14,871 nucleotides of DNA. Origin: JBAYJS01 sp041664985. GTDB taxonomy: Bacteria > Patescibacteriota > Patescibacteriia > Buchananbacterales > UBA6539. Under the pieces are notes generated by a model. The model had not been told where the DNA came from. It saw only the letters and a program-made list of their open reading frames with translations, and ran no database searches. A program made the position numbers and the translations under genes. Shown here in pieces: positions 5,017 to 12,028 of this stretch; positions within the stretch are counted from its first letter, which is position 1; every line of letters begins with the position of its first letter. The DNA lies in contig JBAYJS010000025.1 in assembly GCA_041664985.1 (NCBI GenBank), positions 1 through 14,871 of the forward strand, read 5' to 3'.

Positions 5017-7410
5017 TTATTTTTTCTTGAGTCTTTTTTCTTGGGCTAAAATATCCAAAGTGGTTTTAACCACAGTATCTGGATTTAAAGACAAACTGTC
5101 AATTCCCTCTTTGACTAAAAACTGGGCAAAATCGGCAAAATCAGAAGGCGCCTGGCCGCAAATACCAATTTTTCTTTTTTTCTTTTTGGCAATTTTTATT
5201 ACCTGAGAAATTAATTTTTTGACCGCTGAGTTTCTTTCGTCATAAACATGAGAAACCAAAGCCGAATCCCGATCAACACCCAAAGTCAGCTGGGTCAAGT
5301 CATTTGAGCCAATGGAAAAACCATCAAAAATTTCACAAAATTCTTCGGCCAAAATTACATTTGAAGGAATTTCACACATCACATAAATTTCCAATCCCCC
5401 TACCCCACGCTTTAAACCGTTTTGTGCCATAATTGCAATCACTTTTTCACCTTCTTTTATCGTTCGACAAAACGGAATCATAACTTTAATATTTTTTAAA
5501 CCCATCACGTCTCTGGCTTTGGCTAAAGCTTTGCATTCCAAAACAAAAGCCTGTTGATATTGCTGTGAATAATACCGGCAAGCACCGCGCCAGCCAATCA
5601 TTGGGTTTGACTCAAGCGGTTCGAATTCTTTGCCGCCAATCAAATTGGCGTATTCGTTTGATTTAAAATCCGACAACCGAAAAATCACTTCTTTGGGATA
5701 AAAAGCACAAGCAATCTGAGCTACGCCTTCGGCCAGCTTATCAATAAAATACTGGCTTTTATTTTTATACTCTTTGGTTATTTCGGCAATTTTTCTTTTG
5801 GCTGACAAATCTTTTAGCTTAGAAAAATTTAATAAGGCCAAAGGATGAATTTTAATGTGATTATTGATAATAAATTCTTCTCTGGCCAAACCCACGCCGT
5901 CATTTGGAATAAAAGAAGAAGCAAAAGCAATATCAGGCTGACCGACGTTTAACATAATTTTAGTTTTTGGCCGCCGTAAAGTTTTTAAATTGGTTTTTTT
6001 GACATTAAAAATCGCCAGGCCATCATAAACATAACCCGTCTCCCCTTCGGCGCAAGAAATTGTCACTTTTTGACCGGTTTTAATTTTTTTGGTGGCAAAA
6101 TCAGTACCAACAATGCAGGCAATGCCCAACTCGCGCGAGACAATCGCCGCATGGCAAGTCCGGCCACCGCGATTAGTAATAATACCTGAGGCAATTTTCA
6201 TAATCGGCTCCCAGTCCGGATCAGTCATATCAGTCACCAAAATTTCGCCGGGCTGAAATTTGGTAATTTGTTTGGGATCGGCAATAACTCTGGCAATCCC
6301 TGATGCGATTTTGGTGCCAACCGGCGCACCGGTCACAATGACTTTACCGCGCTTTTTGATTTGATATTCTTCAAGCACCGATAAATTTCTAACCGCCTGA
6401 ACGGTTTCGGGCCGCGCTTGTAAAATATAAATTTTTTTGGTTCGACCGTCTTTGGCCCATTCAATATCCATCGGTCGATTGTAATGTTTTTCAATCGCTA
6501 CCCCCCAACGAGCCAACTGCAAAATTTCATTTTCAGAAATTACGTACTTTTCCTGTTCGGCTTTGGTGGTATTGATATTTTTTGTCTGCTGATTTTTTTG
6601 GGTGGCATAAATCATTTTAATTTTTTTGCCGCCAAGTTTTTTGCGCACAATCGGCCGGAAATTTTTGGCTAAAGTGCCTTTAAAAACATAAAATTCATCC
6701 GGCGTTACTTTTCCCTGGACAATATTTTCGCCCAACCCCCAGGAACCGTTAATCAAAACCGTGCCCGAAAAACCAGTTTCCGTATCAATGGTAAACATCA
6801 CGCCCGAGCAGGCTAAATCCGATCGAATCATTTTTTGAACCCCAATTGATAAGCCAACTTTAAAATGGTCAAAACCTTTATCAAACCGATAAGAGATTGC
6901 CCGGTTGGTAAAAAGCGAAGCTAAGCATTTTTTACAGGCTGCTAAAAGCTCGGTTTGGCCGCAAATATTTAAAAAAGTTTCCTGCTGGCCGGCAAATGAT
7001 GCGTCGGGCAAATCTTCGGCCGTAGCCGAAGACCGAACCGCCACGTCGACATTTTTTCCGTATTGTTTTTCCAATTTTTGATAAGCGGCGTTAATTTGTT
7101 CAACCAGCTCCAAAGGTAAATTCTCCTGTAAAATCAAGCTGCGGATTTTTTGACCCGAAGCCATTAAATTATTGATGTCGTTGGGATTTAAATTTTCCAA
7201 AATCTTTTTTATTTTTTGATCCAGACCGGTTTTTTTCAAAAAATAAAAATAAGCCTGAGCGGTAAGCGCAAAGCCATTGGGAATATTAATGCCGTGTGGC
7301 ACTAACTTTTGATACATCTCGCCCAAAGAGGCATTTTTGCCGCCAACAATCGGCACGTCCTTAATGGTTAATTCCTCAAACCAATAGATGAATTTTTTTG
7401 TTGGCAACAT
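5017..7410 (-). CDS. ppsA: Phosphoenolpyruvate synthase (pyruvate, water dikinase)
   Basis: The protein has 797 residues (E. coli PpsA has 792) and converts pyruvate and ATP to PEP, AMP and phosphate in the cytosol, the gluconeogenic direction. The N-terminal ATP/pyruvate-binding domain spans about residues 10-345, with KNASLGEM near 25-32 and AVRSSATAEDLPDASFAGQ near 124-142. The swivelling phosphohistidine domain carries GGRTCHAAI with His420, equivalent to the phosphorylated H421 of E. coli. The C-terminal TIM-barrel domain has GSNDLTQLTLGVDRDS and GICGQAPSD with Cys751, the catalytic cysteine position of E. coli. All key residues are present. The ATG at 7408-7410 has no Shine-Dalgarno. 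The gene lies 56 bases after pyk, the opposing enzyme, and ends in its own terminator. A transcript shared with pyk is possible, though a weak promoter lies in the gap. Confidence 0.96.
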   Translation of the reverse strand: MLPTKKFIYWFEELTIKDVPIVGGKNASLGEMYQKLVPHGINIPNGFALTAQAYFYFLKKTGLDQKIKKILENLNPNDINNLMASGQKIRSLILQENLPLELVEQINAAYQKLEKQYGKNVDVAVRSSATAEDLPDASFAGQQETFLNICGQTELLAACKKCLASLFTNRAISYRFDKGFDHFKVGLSIGVQKMIRSDLACSGVMFTIDTETGFSGTVLINGSWGLGENIVQGKVTPDEFYVFKGTLAKNFRPIVRKKLGGKKIKMIYATQKNQQTKNINTTKAEQEKYVISENEILQLARWGVAIEKHYNRPMDIEWAKDGRTKKIYILQARPETVQAVRNLSVLEEYQIKKRGKVIVTGAPVGTKIASGIARVIADPKQITKFQPGEILVTDMTDPDWEPIMKIASGIITNRGGRTCHAAIVSRELGIACIVGTDFATKKIKTGQKVTISCAEGETGYVYDGLAIFNVKKTNLKTLRRPKTKIMLNVGQPDIAFASSFIPNDGVGLAREEFIINNHIKIHPLALLNFSKLKDLSAKRKIAEITKEYKNKSQYFIDKLAEGVAQIACAFYPKEVIFRLSDFKSNEYANLIGGKEFEPLESNPMIGWRGACRYYSQQYQQAFVLECKALAKARDVMGLKNIKVMIPFCRTIKEGEKVIAIMAQNGLKRGVGGLEIYVMCEIPSNVILAEEFCEIFDGFSIGSNDLTQLTLGVDRDSALVSHVYDERNSAVKKLISQVIKIAKKKKRKIGICGQAPSDFADFAQFLVKEGIDSLSLNPDTVVKTTLDILAQEKRLKKK

Positions 7411-7434
7411 AAAAATAGTTTTAGAGTTTAACTA

Positions 7435-7463
7435 ATTTTATATAAAAGATTTGATGAGAACAA
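7435..7463 (-). promoter_or_regulatory. Possible ppsA promoter
   Basis: TTGTTC (7458-7463), a 17-base spacer and TAAAAT (7435-7440) on the minus strand lie in the 56-base gap between pyk and ppsA. The -10 matches 5 of 6 and the -35 only its first three bases. In such AT-rich DNA this could be chance. Confidence 0.3.
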
Positions 7464-7466
7464 ATT

Positions 7467-8954
7467 TTAGATTATTTCAACTTTGATCAGGTTGGTTTGA
7501 CCTAAATAGCCAAAAGGATGACCGGCGGCAATCACAATGATATCACCTTTGACAACCAATTTCTTTTTGGCTAATAATTTTTTAATCTGCTCAAGCATTT
7601 TATTAAACGATTCATCAAAAGAAAGATGATAAGGATGGACACCCCAGCTTAAACAAAGTTGATTTCTGGTTTTTTCCGAAGCTGACATAGCAACCACTGA
7701 AATATTTGGCCGATATTTCACCACCGAGCGCGCCGAATAACCAGTCGTAGTGGTACAAACCACGTATTTGGCTTTTAAATCGTCAGCCACGGTTTTAACC
7801 GCATGGCAAACCGTTTCGGTTGTTCCGCCTTTTTTGGAAAGAAAGTCTTCGATTTTTTTATGTTCGGCAATTTCCATTTTTTCCACTTCACCGGCAATTT
7901 TGGTCATGACTTGAACCGCTTTGAGCGGATATTTACCGGTGGCTGTTTCACCGGAAAGCATAATCGCGTCGGTACCATCCAAAATCGCATTGGCCACATC
8001 CGAAACTTCCGCGCGCGTCGGCACCGGATAGCGAATCATTGAATCAAGCATTTGCGTGGCAACAATCACCGGTTTGGCTTCCTGAATACAGCGCCGAATT
8101 ATTTTCTTTTGAATCAAGGGTAAATCTTCCAAAGGAATTTCCAAGCCCAAGTCGCCTCTGGCAATCATGATACCGTCAACTGCCTGAAGAATTTCTTCAA
8201 AATTAGCCACGGCTTCCGGTCTTTCAATTTTGGCAATAATTTTAGTGTGAGTGGTTGGCCCTTTGCCACCGCGTTGGGGCTTTTTGAAATCTTTGATTTT
8301 TTGGCCAAGCCGAGTTTCGATTTGATGGATGCTTTTTCGTAAATCAATAACATCTTTGGCGTCTTTAACAAAAGACAAAGCGACAAAATCAATATTTTGT
8401 TTCAGTCCAAAAAGCAAATCCTGATGATCTTTTGAAGTCACCGGCGGCGCGGTAATTTTTGATTTGGGAAAATTCATTCCTTTGTGGGAATTAATCACTT
8501 CGCCGATTTTAACCTGGCAAATAATCGCCTTGCTTTTGATGGCCAAAACTTCCAGCTCAATTTTTGCATCATCAATCAAAATCGGATCACCCGGTTTGAC
8601 ATCGCGATATAAATTCGGATACTGAATCGGAATGAAGGTTGAAATATCTTTCAAAGAAATTTTAAAATTTTCCGGCACCAAATAAATTTTTTGGCCGGCT
8701 TCCACTTTAATACCGTCTTTTTCAATATTGCCGGTTCTGATTCTTGGTCCCTGCAAATCCTGCAAAATCGCAACCGGTTGGCCCAATTTATTAGAAACTT
8801 GTCGGATATTATTAATCAACATGGCGTGATGCTCATAGCTGCCATGGGAAAAATTAAGCCGAGCCACGTTCAAGCCAGACTTAATCATTTTTTCAATTTT
8901 GGTTTTGGTCTCCGAGGCCGGACCGATCGTACAAACAATTTTAGTTCTTTTCAT
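7467..8954 (-). CDS. pyk: Pyruvate kinase
   Basis: The protein has 495 residues, slightly longer than the usual 470 or so. It transfers phosphate from PEP to ADP, the last step of glycolysis. It starts MKRTKIVCTIGPAS, the canonical pyruvate kinase N terminus, so I use the ATG at 8952-8954 and not the earlier in-frame TTG, which lies in repeat sequence. Active-site elements are Arg32 in ARLNFSHG (31-38), DLQGPRIR (66-73), the catalytic Lys242 in KIIAKIE, and IARGDLGLEIP (264-274). The C-terminal regulatory domain follows (GHPFG near the end). Residues about 216-236 are a basic insertion just before the catalytic strand. No Shine-Dalgarno is present; a TATTAT sits at -12 to -7 from the ATG, as expected for a leaderless mRNA, but no good -35 accompanies it. 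Confidence 0.96.
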   Translation of the reverse strand: MKRTKIVCTIGPASETKTKIEKMIKSGLNVARLNFSHGSYEHHAMLINNIRQVSNKLGQPVAILQDLQGPRIRTGNIEKDGIKVEAGQKIYLVPENFKISLKDISTFIPIQYPNLYRDVKPGDPILIDDAKIELEVLAIKSKAIICQVKIGEVINSHKGMNFPKSKITAPPVTSKDHQDLLFGLKQNIDFVALSFVKDAKDVIDLRKSIHQIETRLGQKIKDFKKPQRGGKGPTTHTKIIAKIERPEAVANFEEILQAVDGIMIARGDLGLEIPLEDLPLIQKKIIRRCIQEAKPVIVATQMLDSMIRYPVPTRAEVSDVANAILDGTDAIMLSGETATGKYPLKAVQVMTKIAGEVEKMEIAEHKKIEDFLSKKGGTTETVCHAVKTVADDLKAKYVVCTTTTGYSARSVVKYRPNISVVAMSASEKTRNQLCLSWGVHPYHLSFDESFNKMLEQIKKLLAKKKLVVKGDIIVIAAGHPFGYLGQTNLIKVEII

Positions 8955-8965
8955 AATAATATAAT

Positions 8966-9063
8966 AAGCAAGATAAGTAATAAGCGAGATAAGCAAGATA
9001 AGTAATAAGCGAGATAAGCTTTGATTGACTTACTTACTTATCTTGCCAAAAACTTATCTTGCC
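8966..9063 (-). repeat. Tandem and inverted repeat cluster between pyk and the DUF4870 gene
   Basis: Two identical adjacent 25-base copies (8966-8990 and 8991-9015) are built from the shorter themes AAGATAAG and GAGATAAG. The 13-mer GCAAGATAAGTAA in each copy is the exact reverse complement of 9034-9046, so a hairpin can form. A 12-base direct repeat, ACTTATCTTGCC, occurs at 9036-9047 and 9052-9063. The cluster fills most of the 121-base gap upstream of pyk. No clear T-tract terminator is present. Its role is unknown. Confidence 0.7.
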
Positions 9064-9075
9064 TGCCTTGCTAAA

Positions 9076-9399
9076 TTATAATTTTAAAGTTTTAACCAAC
9101 CAATCGCCAAAACTTTTAGCCAAATCAGCCGCGACTGGCAACTGCCATTTTTCACCTTGCAAGGCTCGGATAATGCCAACAATCGCAGTGATACCAATTA
9201 AAATATTAAGCAACCAACCAATTACCGGGATAAAGCATAAAACAATCGAAACAGCAAATAAAAGCAAACCTTGGCTGGCGTGAAAACGAACGAATTCATT
9301 ATTTTTTCTGGCCGCTATCGCCACCACACTTAAAATCCAAAGGTAGCTGATGGCAGCCCAAATTTTTTCTTCGGAAGTAATGTTTTTTGTCTCAGTCAT
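9076..9399 (-). CDS. DUF4870 (Tic20-like) small membrane protein
   Basis: The protein has 107 residues. It opens with a charged segment containing EEKIWAAISYLWIL, then RKNNEFVRFHASQGLLLF, then a helix pair around IPVIGWLLNILIG, and ends with a region reading IRALQGEKWQLP. This order (EEKIWA, RFHASQG, IPVIGW, LQGEKW) is the signature of the DUF4870/Tic20-like family. Three or four hydrophobic helices span residues about 12-30, 43-58, 60-80. Its biochemical function is unknown. It lies upstream of pyk on the same strand, separated by a repeat cluster. An extended -10 promoter precedes it. No Shine-Dalgarno is visible ahead of the ATG. Confidence 0.85.
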   Translation of the reverse strand: MTETKNITSEEKIWAAISYLWILSVVAIAARKNNEFVRFHASQGLLLFAVSIVLCFIPVIGWLLNILIGITAIVGIIRALQGEKWQLPVAADLAKSFGDWLVKTLKL

Positions 9400-9428
9400 A
9401 AGTTTATTTTTTAATTATTATCAATAAT

Positions 9429-9437
9429 ATTATACCA
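9429..9437 (-). promoter_or_regulatory. Extended -10 promoter of the DUF4870 gene
   Basis: The minus strand reads TGGTATAAT, a perfect TG-N-TATAAT extended -10. The -35 (TTTAAC, 16 bases upstream) is weak, as is common with extended -10 promoters. The leader would be about 22 bases and lacks a Shine-Dalgarno. Confidence 0.6.
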
Positions 9438-9468
9438 TAATCGCCAAACGGTTAAAAGCCACAATTGA

Positions 9469-9498
9469 TTGACAAGGCAATTCCAAAAAGAATACGAT
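9469..9498 (+). promoter_or_regulatory. Promoter of the Cys-rich small protein gene
   Basis: TTGACA (9469-9474), an 18-base spacer and TACGAT (9493-9498). The -35 is perfect and the -10 matches 4 of 6. It is divergent from the DUF4870 promoter, about 30 bases away. Confidence 0.5.
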
Positions 9499-9532
9499 TA
9501 AAGTAATGAGGGCTAACCTAAGGAGTGCAAAG

Positions 9533-9730
9533 ATGACCGAAAGCAAACAGGATGTTTGCGAGCGCTGCGGCCAAGTCGCACCAAAACGCTGCGTTAAGTG
9601 TCGGACATGTTTGCACTGCAAATATCACGACACTACTTCCAAATTTTGGTGCCCGGACTGCTTTGCGGCGCTGCCGCCGCTTGAGGAAACTCAACCAAAA
9701 TCGTCCTTTGCCCAGCCAAGATCTCTTTGA
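9533..9730 (+). CDS. Small zinc-ribbon-like protein with four CxxC motifs
   Basis: The protein has 65 residues. The ATG at 9533 has AAGGAG (9520-9525) seven bases upstream, which decides the start over in-frame alternatives from 9506. Four CxxC pairs are visible: Cys9/12, Cys20/23, Cys26/29 and Cys40/43, with His28 and His32 between them. That is enough ligands for two zinc ions in a RING-, B-box- or treble-clef-like fold. The C-terminal 20 residues are Pro- and Ser-rich and probably flexible. It has its own promoter and a terminator whose stem begins inside the coding sequence and spans the stop codon. It faces the TrmB gene convergently. I do not recognise the family; a nucleic-acid- or protein-binding adaptor is inference. 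The upstream signals make the gene itself convincing. Confidence 0.8.
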   Translation: MTESKQDVCERCGQVAPKRCVKCRTCLHCKYHDTTSKFWCPDCFAALPPLEETQPKSSFAQPRSL

Positions 9731-9750
9731 GATTTTGGCTTCTTTTTTTA
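9716..9750 (+). terminator. Terminator overlapping the stop codon of the Cys-rich gene
   Basis: CCAAGATCTC (9716-9725) pairs with GAGATTTTGG (9729-9738) around a TTT loop, with one G-T pair, and is followed by a T-rich tract to 9750. The TGA stop (9728-9730) uses the last loop base and the first two bases of the right arm. Confidence 0.8.
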
Positions 9751-9759
9751 TAAAATACT

Positions 9760-10536
9760 TTAATTTTTTTTGGTTAAATCTTTGGCTTGCTGCCAAATTA
9801 CCATAAACTGACTTTTCATCATCTCGCTTAATTCAAGGCTTTCCACCAAAAAACCAAAGCTTTCTTTGCTGGAGGAAATAAATCTAACGGTGTTGCCATA
9901 AATTGAATAGCCTAAAGAAAAATCAATCCCTGCCGGCGCAATTTTTACTTCCCTTTTCAAATTTTGGTTAGCCAATAAAAAGGGATATTTTTTTAATTCC
10001 GGAATCTGATCTTTTGGCCAAATTACTTTTAAACTGATATTTTGCGCCAATCGTTTTTGGTGAAAATCTTTAATAAATTCCGATCCCAAAAGTTCCAGCA
10101 TTTTTTTAATCGGCCAATAAGCCAAAACTGTCAGATTGCGATAAAGCAACATGTCTTTCATCATTTGTCGCAATTCTTTTTGACCGGTATAAAGTTGTAA
10201 TTTCGGCGTTAAAGATTTGGCCTGGTTTTGATAAGCTTGTTTTAAATTTTCCAATTCCTTTTGAGCAATAATAATTTCTTTTTGTTTTTCTTCAAGTAAA
10301 AGCTGAATTTTTGGGGGTGGACAAGCGACAAAAACTTTAGTGCTGCCCTTTAGGGTTTCACTAACCAAACCAATTTCAATTAAATGACTAAGTAAATCAT
10401 AAACCGAGGTTCGACTGATACCAACTTGTTTGGCTAATTCACTGGCCGTTAATACCCCACCAGTAAAAAGCCGGCTGAATAATTCAGTTTCAATCGGCCT
10501 TAAATTAAACAAAGCTAATAATCTATTTGTTTTCAT
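9760..10536 (-). CDS. TrmB-family transcriptional regulator
   Basis: The protein has 258 residues and starts MKTNRLLALFNLRPIE. Residues about 10-75 form a winged helix-turn-helix with TASELAKQVGISRTSVYDLL as the recognition region, close to archaeal TrmB proteins. A coiled-coil linker (about 80-110) leads to a C-terminal phospholipase-D-like sensor domain (about 115-250), as in many archaeal and CPR TrmB-like regulators. Such proteins bind sugars or other small ligands and repress or activate transport and metabolic genes. I chose this ATG because the longer open frame upstream has no family similarity. No Shine-Dalgarno is well placed. It is divergent from the radical SAM operon, whose promoter contains an inverted repeat, so regulation of that operon is plausible but unproven. 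Confidence 0.85.
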   Translation of the reverse strand: MKTNRLLALFNLRPIETELFSRLFTGGVLTASELAKQVGISRTSVYDLLSHLIEIGLVSETLKGSTKVFVACPPPKIQLLLEEKQKEIIIAQKELENLKQAYQNQAKSLTPKLQLYTGQKELRQMMKDMLLYRNLTVLAYWPIKKMLELLGSEFIKDFHQKRLAQNISLKVIWPKDQIPELKKYPFLLANQNLKREVKIAPAGIDFSLGYSIYGNTVRFISSSKESFGFLVESLELSEMMKSQFMVIWQQAKDLTKKN

Positions 10537-10547
10537 AGTTTTTTTAT

Positions 10548-10572
10548 CTTCCCCTCGCCCCTTAGGGTGAAG
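10548..10572. repeat. Small GC-rich palindrome upstream of the TrmB gene
   Basis: CTTC...GAAG flank an inner CCC-TTA-GGG. The C-run/G-run style (CCCCTCGCCCCTTAGGG) is similar to the element inserted in lgt and differs sharply from the AT-rich surroundings. A relation to that element is only suggestive. Confidence 0.3.
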
Positions 10573-10595
10573 GATCTTAGTCTTATTCAAGCGTG

Positions 10596-10625
10596 TTGTC
10601 GGATTTTCACGACATAGTTTACAAT
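10596..10625 (+). promoter_or_regulatory. Promoter and candidate operator of the radical SAM/sulfotransferase operon
   Basis: TTGTCG (10596-10601), an 18-base spacer and TACAAT (10620-10625) match the consensus at 4 and 5 of 6. An inverted repeat TGTCG (10597-10601) / CGACA (10610-10614) covers the -35 and the spacer, where a bound repressor would block RNA polymerase. The TrmB gene diverges from here and is the obvious candidate regulator (inference). Confidence 0.5.
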
Positions 10626-10667
10626 ACTCCCCTTTTTTGGCAAAGTCAAGGCAGAAATGAAAAACAC

Positions 10668-10682
10668 TGCCCTTTAAAACAA
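10668..10682 (+). promoter_or_regulatory. boxA-like element before the radical SAM gene
   Basis: The sequence TGCCCTTTAAAACAA resembles boxA (TGCTCTTTAACAA) with one change and two extra A, and also the CTTTGAAAAC style of Gram-positive boxA. It starts 43 bases after the -10 box and its last two A form the beginning of the Shine-Dalgarno AAGGAG. Confidence 0.28.
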
Positions 10683-10693
10683 GGAGAAACTTG

Positions 10694-11986
10694 ATGAAAA
10701 TCCAGCTGATCCAGCCACCAAAAAGCAGCAACGATAACTCCCGAAGCGGCTGTTATCCGCCTTTAGGATTATTATCAATTGCTACCCATTGCCACCAGAA
10801 ATTTCCAGAAGCCCAAATTGAAGTCTTGGATGGGGAATTTCTGACACTGGAATCAATTCTTGAGCGCCTGAAACCCAAGTCGTTTGTCGGAGTGGAAACC
10901 AAGCTTCACAATTACCACAACGCGATTCGCATTGCTAAAAAAGCAAAGCAAATTGGCGGCACGGTGATTTTGGGCGGAGTTTTTGCCTCCAAAATGGCTA
11001 GTCTGATTGCCAAAAAACAGCCGACTACTATCGACTACATAATCAGAGGTTACGGCGAGGAGCGGTTTGTCCAAATCCTGGCTAATCAAACCGGTACTAT
11101 AAATGGCATGCCGATAATCTACCCATACGCCGACCCGGAGTTCAATTCGCTGTTGATGCCGAATCGGCGATTCGTCCAGATGCGGAAATACCTGGCGAGA
11201 TTTAAACAGTCTTATCCCGACTGGCAAGCAACTGGGACAAATATCATAACCATCCAGGGTTGTAAAAACTGTCCTCGCTGCTTGTTTTGCGACCGGCAGT
11301 CGCCGAAATGTTATTTTCGGCAGCCACAAAAAGTCTGGGAAGAAATCCAATATCTGCAACTGGATTATGGTGTCGACTACGTAGTGGCTTTTGACGATGA
11401 TATTCTCCAGGACTTGAACTGGCTGAAACAACTGGTTGAGGCCAAACCGAAAGGTTGTCGGGTTCGTTGGCATGTCTTTGTCAGCGCTGCCAAGATAAAT
11501 GACCAATCAGTGCAACTGCTTAAGGCTCTTGGGGTAGTCCACGTATTTATCGGCGTCGAAACTGCCGATGTTGAATTAGCTTCAACGATAGGTAAAGCAG
11601 ACTTTAATCCGACTCAGTGCCATCAAGCCATCACTCAGCTGAACCGAGCTGGAATTGCCATTACCCCCTCATTTGTTTTTGGTCTGCCAGGAGAGAACGA
11701 AAGCAGCTTGGAAAAAACTCTCAGATTGGCTCAAGCGCTTAAGGCAGAAACAGATTATAACGAAGTAAACTGTTCTTGCCTGATTCCCTATCCCGGTAGC
11801 CGGGCTTTTGCCCGCTTGGCAAGGTTTGAACCCGAACTTCAAGACACCGATGATCTTGATGCGTCTAACCTGACTCGACGCTGGTTTGAAAGATTCTGCT
11901 TGGTTAGTTATGAAATGGCTCGCAATTACAGCCGGCAGATTTTGGCTCTGGCGCCGTATCGAATTACCCTGGATAGACAGAATTAG
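10694..11986 (+). CDS. B12-binding-type radical SAM protein with atypical Cys motif
   Basis: The protein has 430 residues. The ATG at 10694 has AAGGAG (10681-10686) seven bases upstream. Residues about 1-130 resemble the Rossmann-like B12-binding domain: YPPLGLLSIA at 21-30, VILGGVFASK at 91-100 and IIRGYGEE at 116-123; the DxHxxG motif of base-off cobalamin binding is not seen. The radical SAM core follows from about 180. Its cluster motif is not the usual CxxxCxxC but four cysteines spaced CxxCxxCxxC (Cys190, 193, 196, 199) in GCKNCPRCLFCDR; using 190/196/199 gives CX5CX2C. Later core segments are present: FDDDILQD at 233-240, FIGVETADVE at 285-294, FVFGLPGENESSLE at 327-340. The reaction is probably a methylation or carbon-skeleton change, substrate unknown. 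It is co-transcribed with the sulfotransferase gene 42 bases downstream. Confidence 0.85.
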   Translation: MKIQLIQPPKSSNDNSRSGCYPPLGLLSIATHCHQKFPEAQIEVLDGEFLTLESILERLKPKSFVGVETKLHNYHNAIRIAKKAKQIGGTVILGGVFASKMASLIAKKQPTTIDYIIRGYGEERFVQILANQTGTINGMPIIYPYADPEFNSLLMPNRRFVQMRKYLARFKQSYPDWQATGTNIITIQGCKNCPRCLFCDRQSPKCYFRQPQKVWEEIQYLQLDYGVDYVVAFDDDILQDLNWLKQLVEAKPKGCRVRWHVFVSAAKINDQSVQLLKALGVVHVFIGVETADVELASTIGKADFNPTQCHQAITQLNRAGIAITPSFVFGLPGENESSLEKTLRLAQALKAETDYNEVNCSCLIPYPGSRAFARLARFEPELQDTDDLDASNLTRRWFERFCLVSYEMARNYSRQILALAPYRITLDRQN

Positions 11987-12028
11987 AGCAATCAGAAACT
12001 CCCATCACAACTAGGATAGAGGTAATTG

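Noticed and set aside
8955..8996. 14-residue N-terminal extension of pyruvate kinase
   Set aside because: It is encoded by repeat sequence; MKRTKIVCTIGP is the canonical start.
8966..9063. CRISPR array
   Set aside because: The repeats are adjacent without spacers and are built from a short internal motif.
10537..10731. 65-residue N-terminal extension of the TrmB regulator
   Set aside because: It crosses the divergent promoter and the start of the radical SAM gene and shows no conserved fold; the internal ATG gives a normal TrmB N terminus.
10853..11506. Minus-strand open frame of 217 codons inside the radical SAM gene
   Set aside because: Antisense shadow of a clear family member; no ribosome site or recognisable domain.
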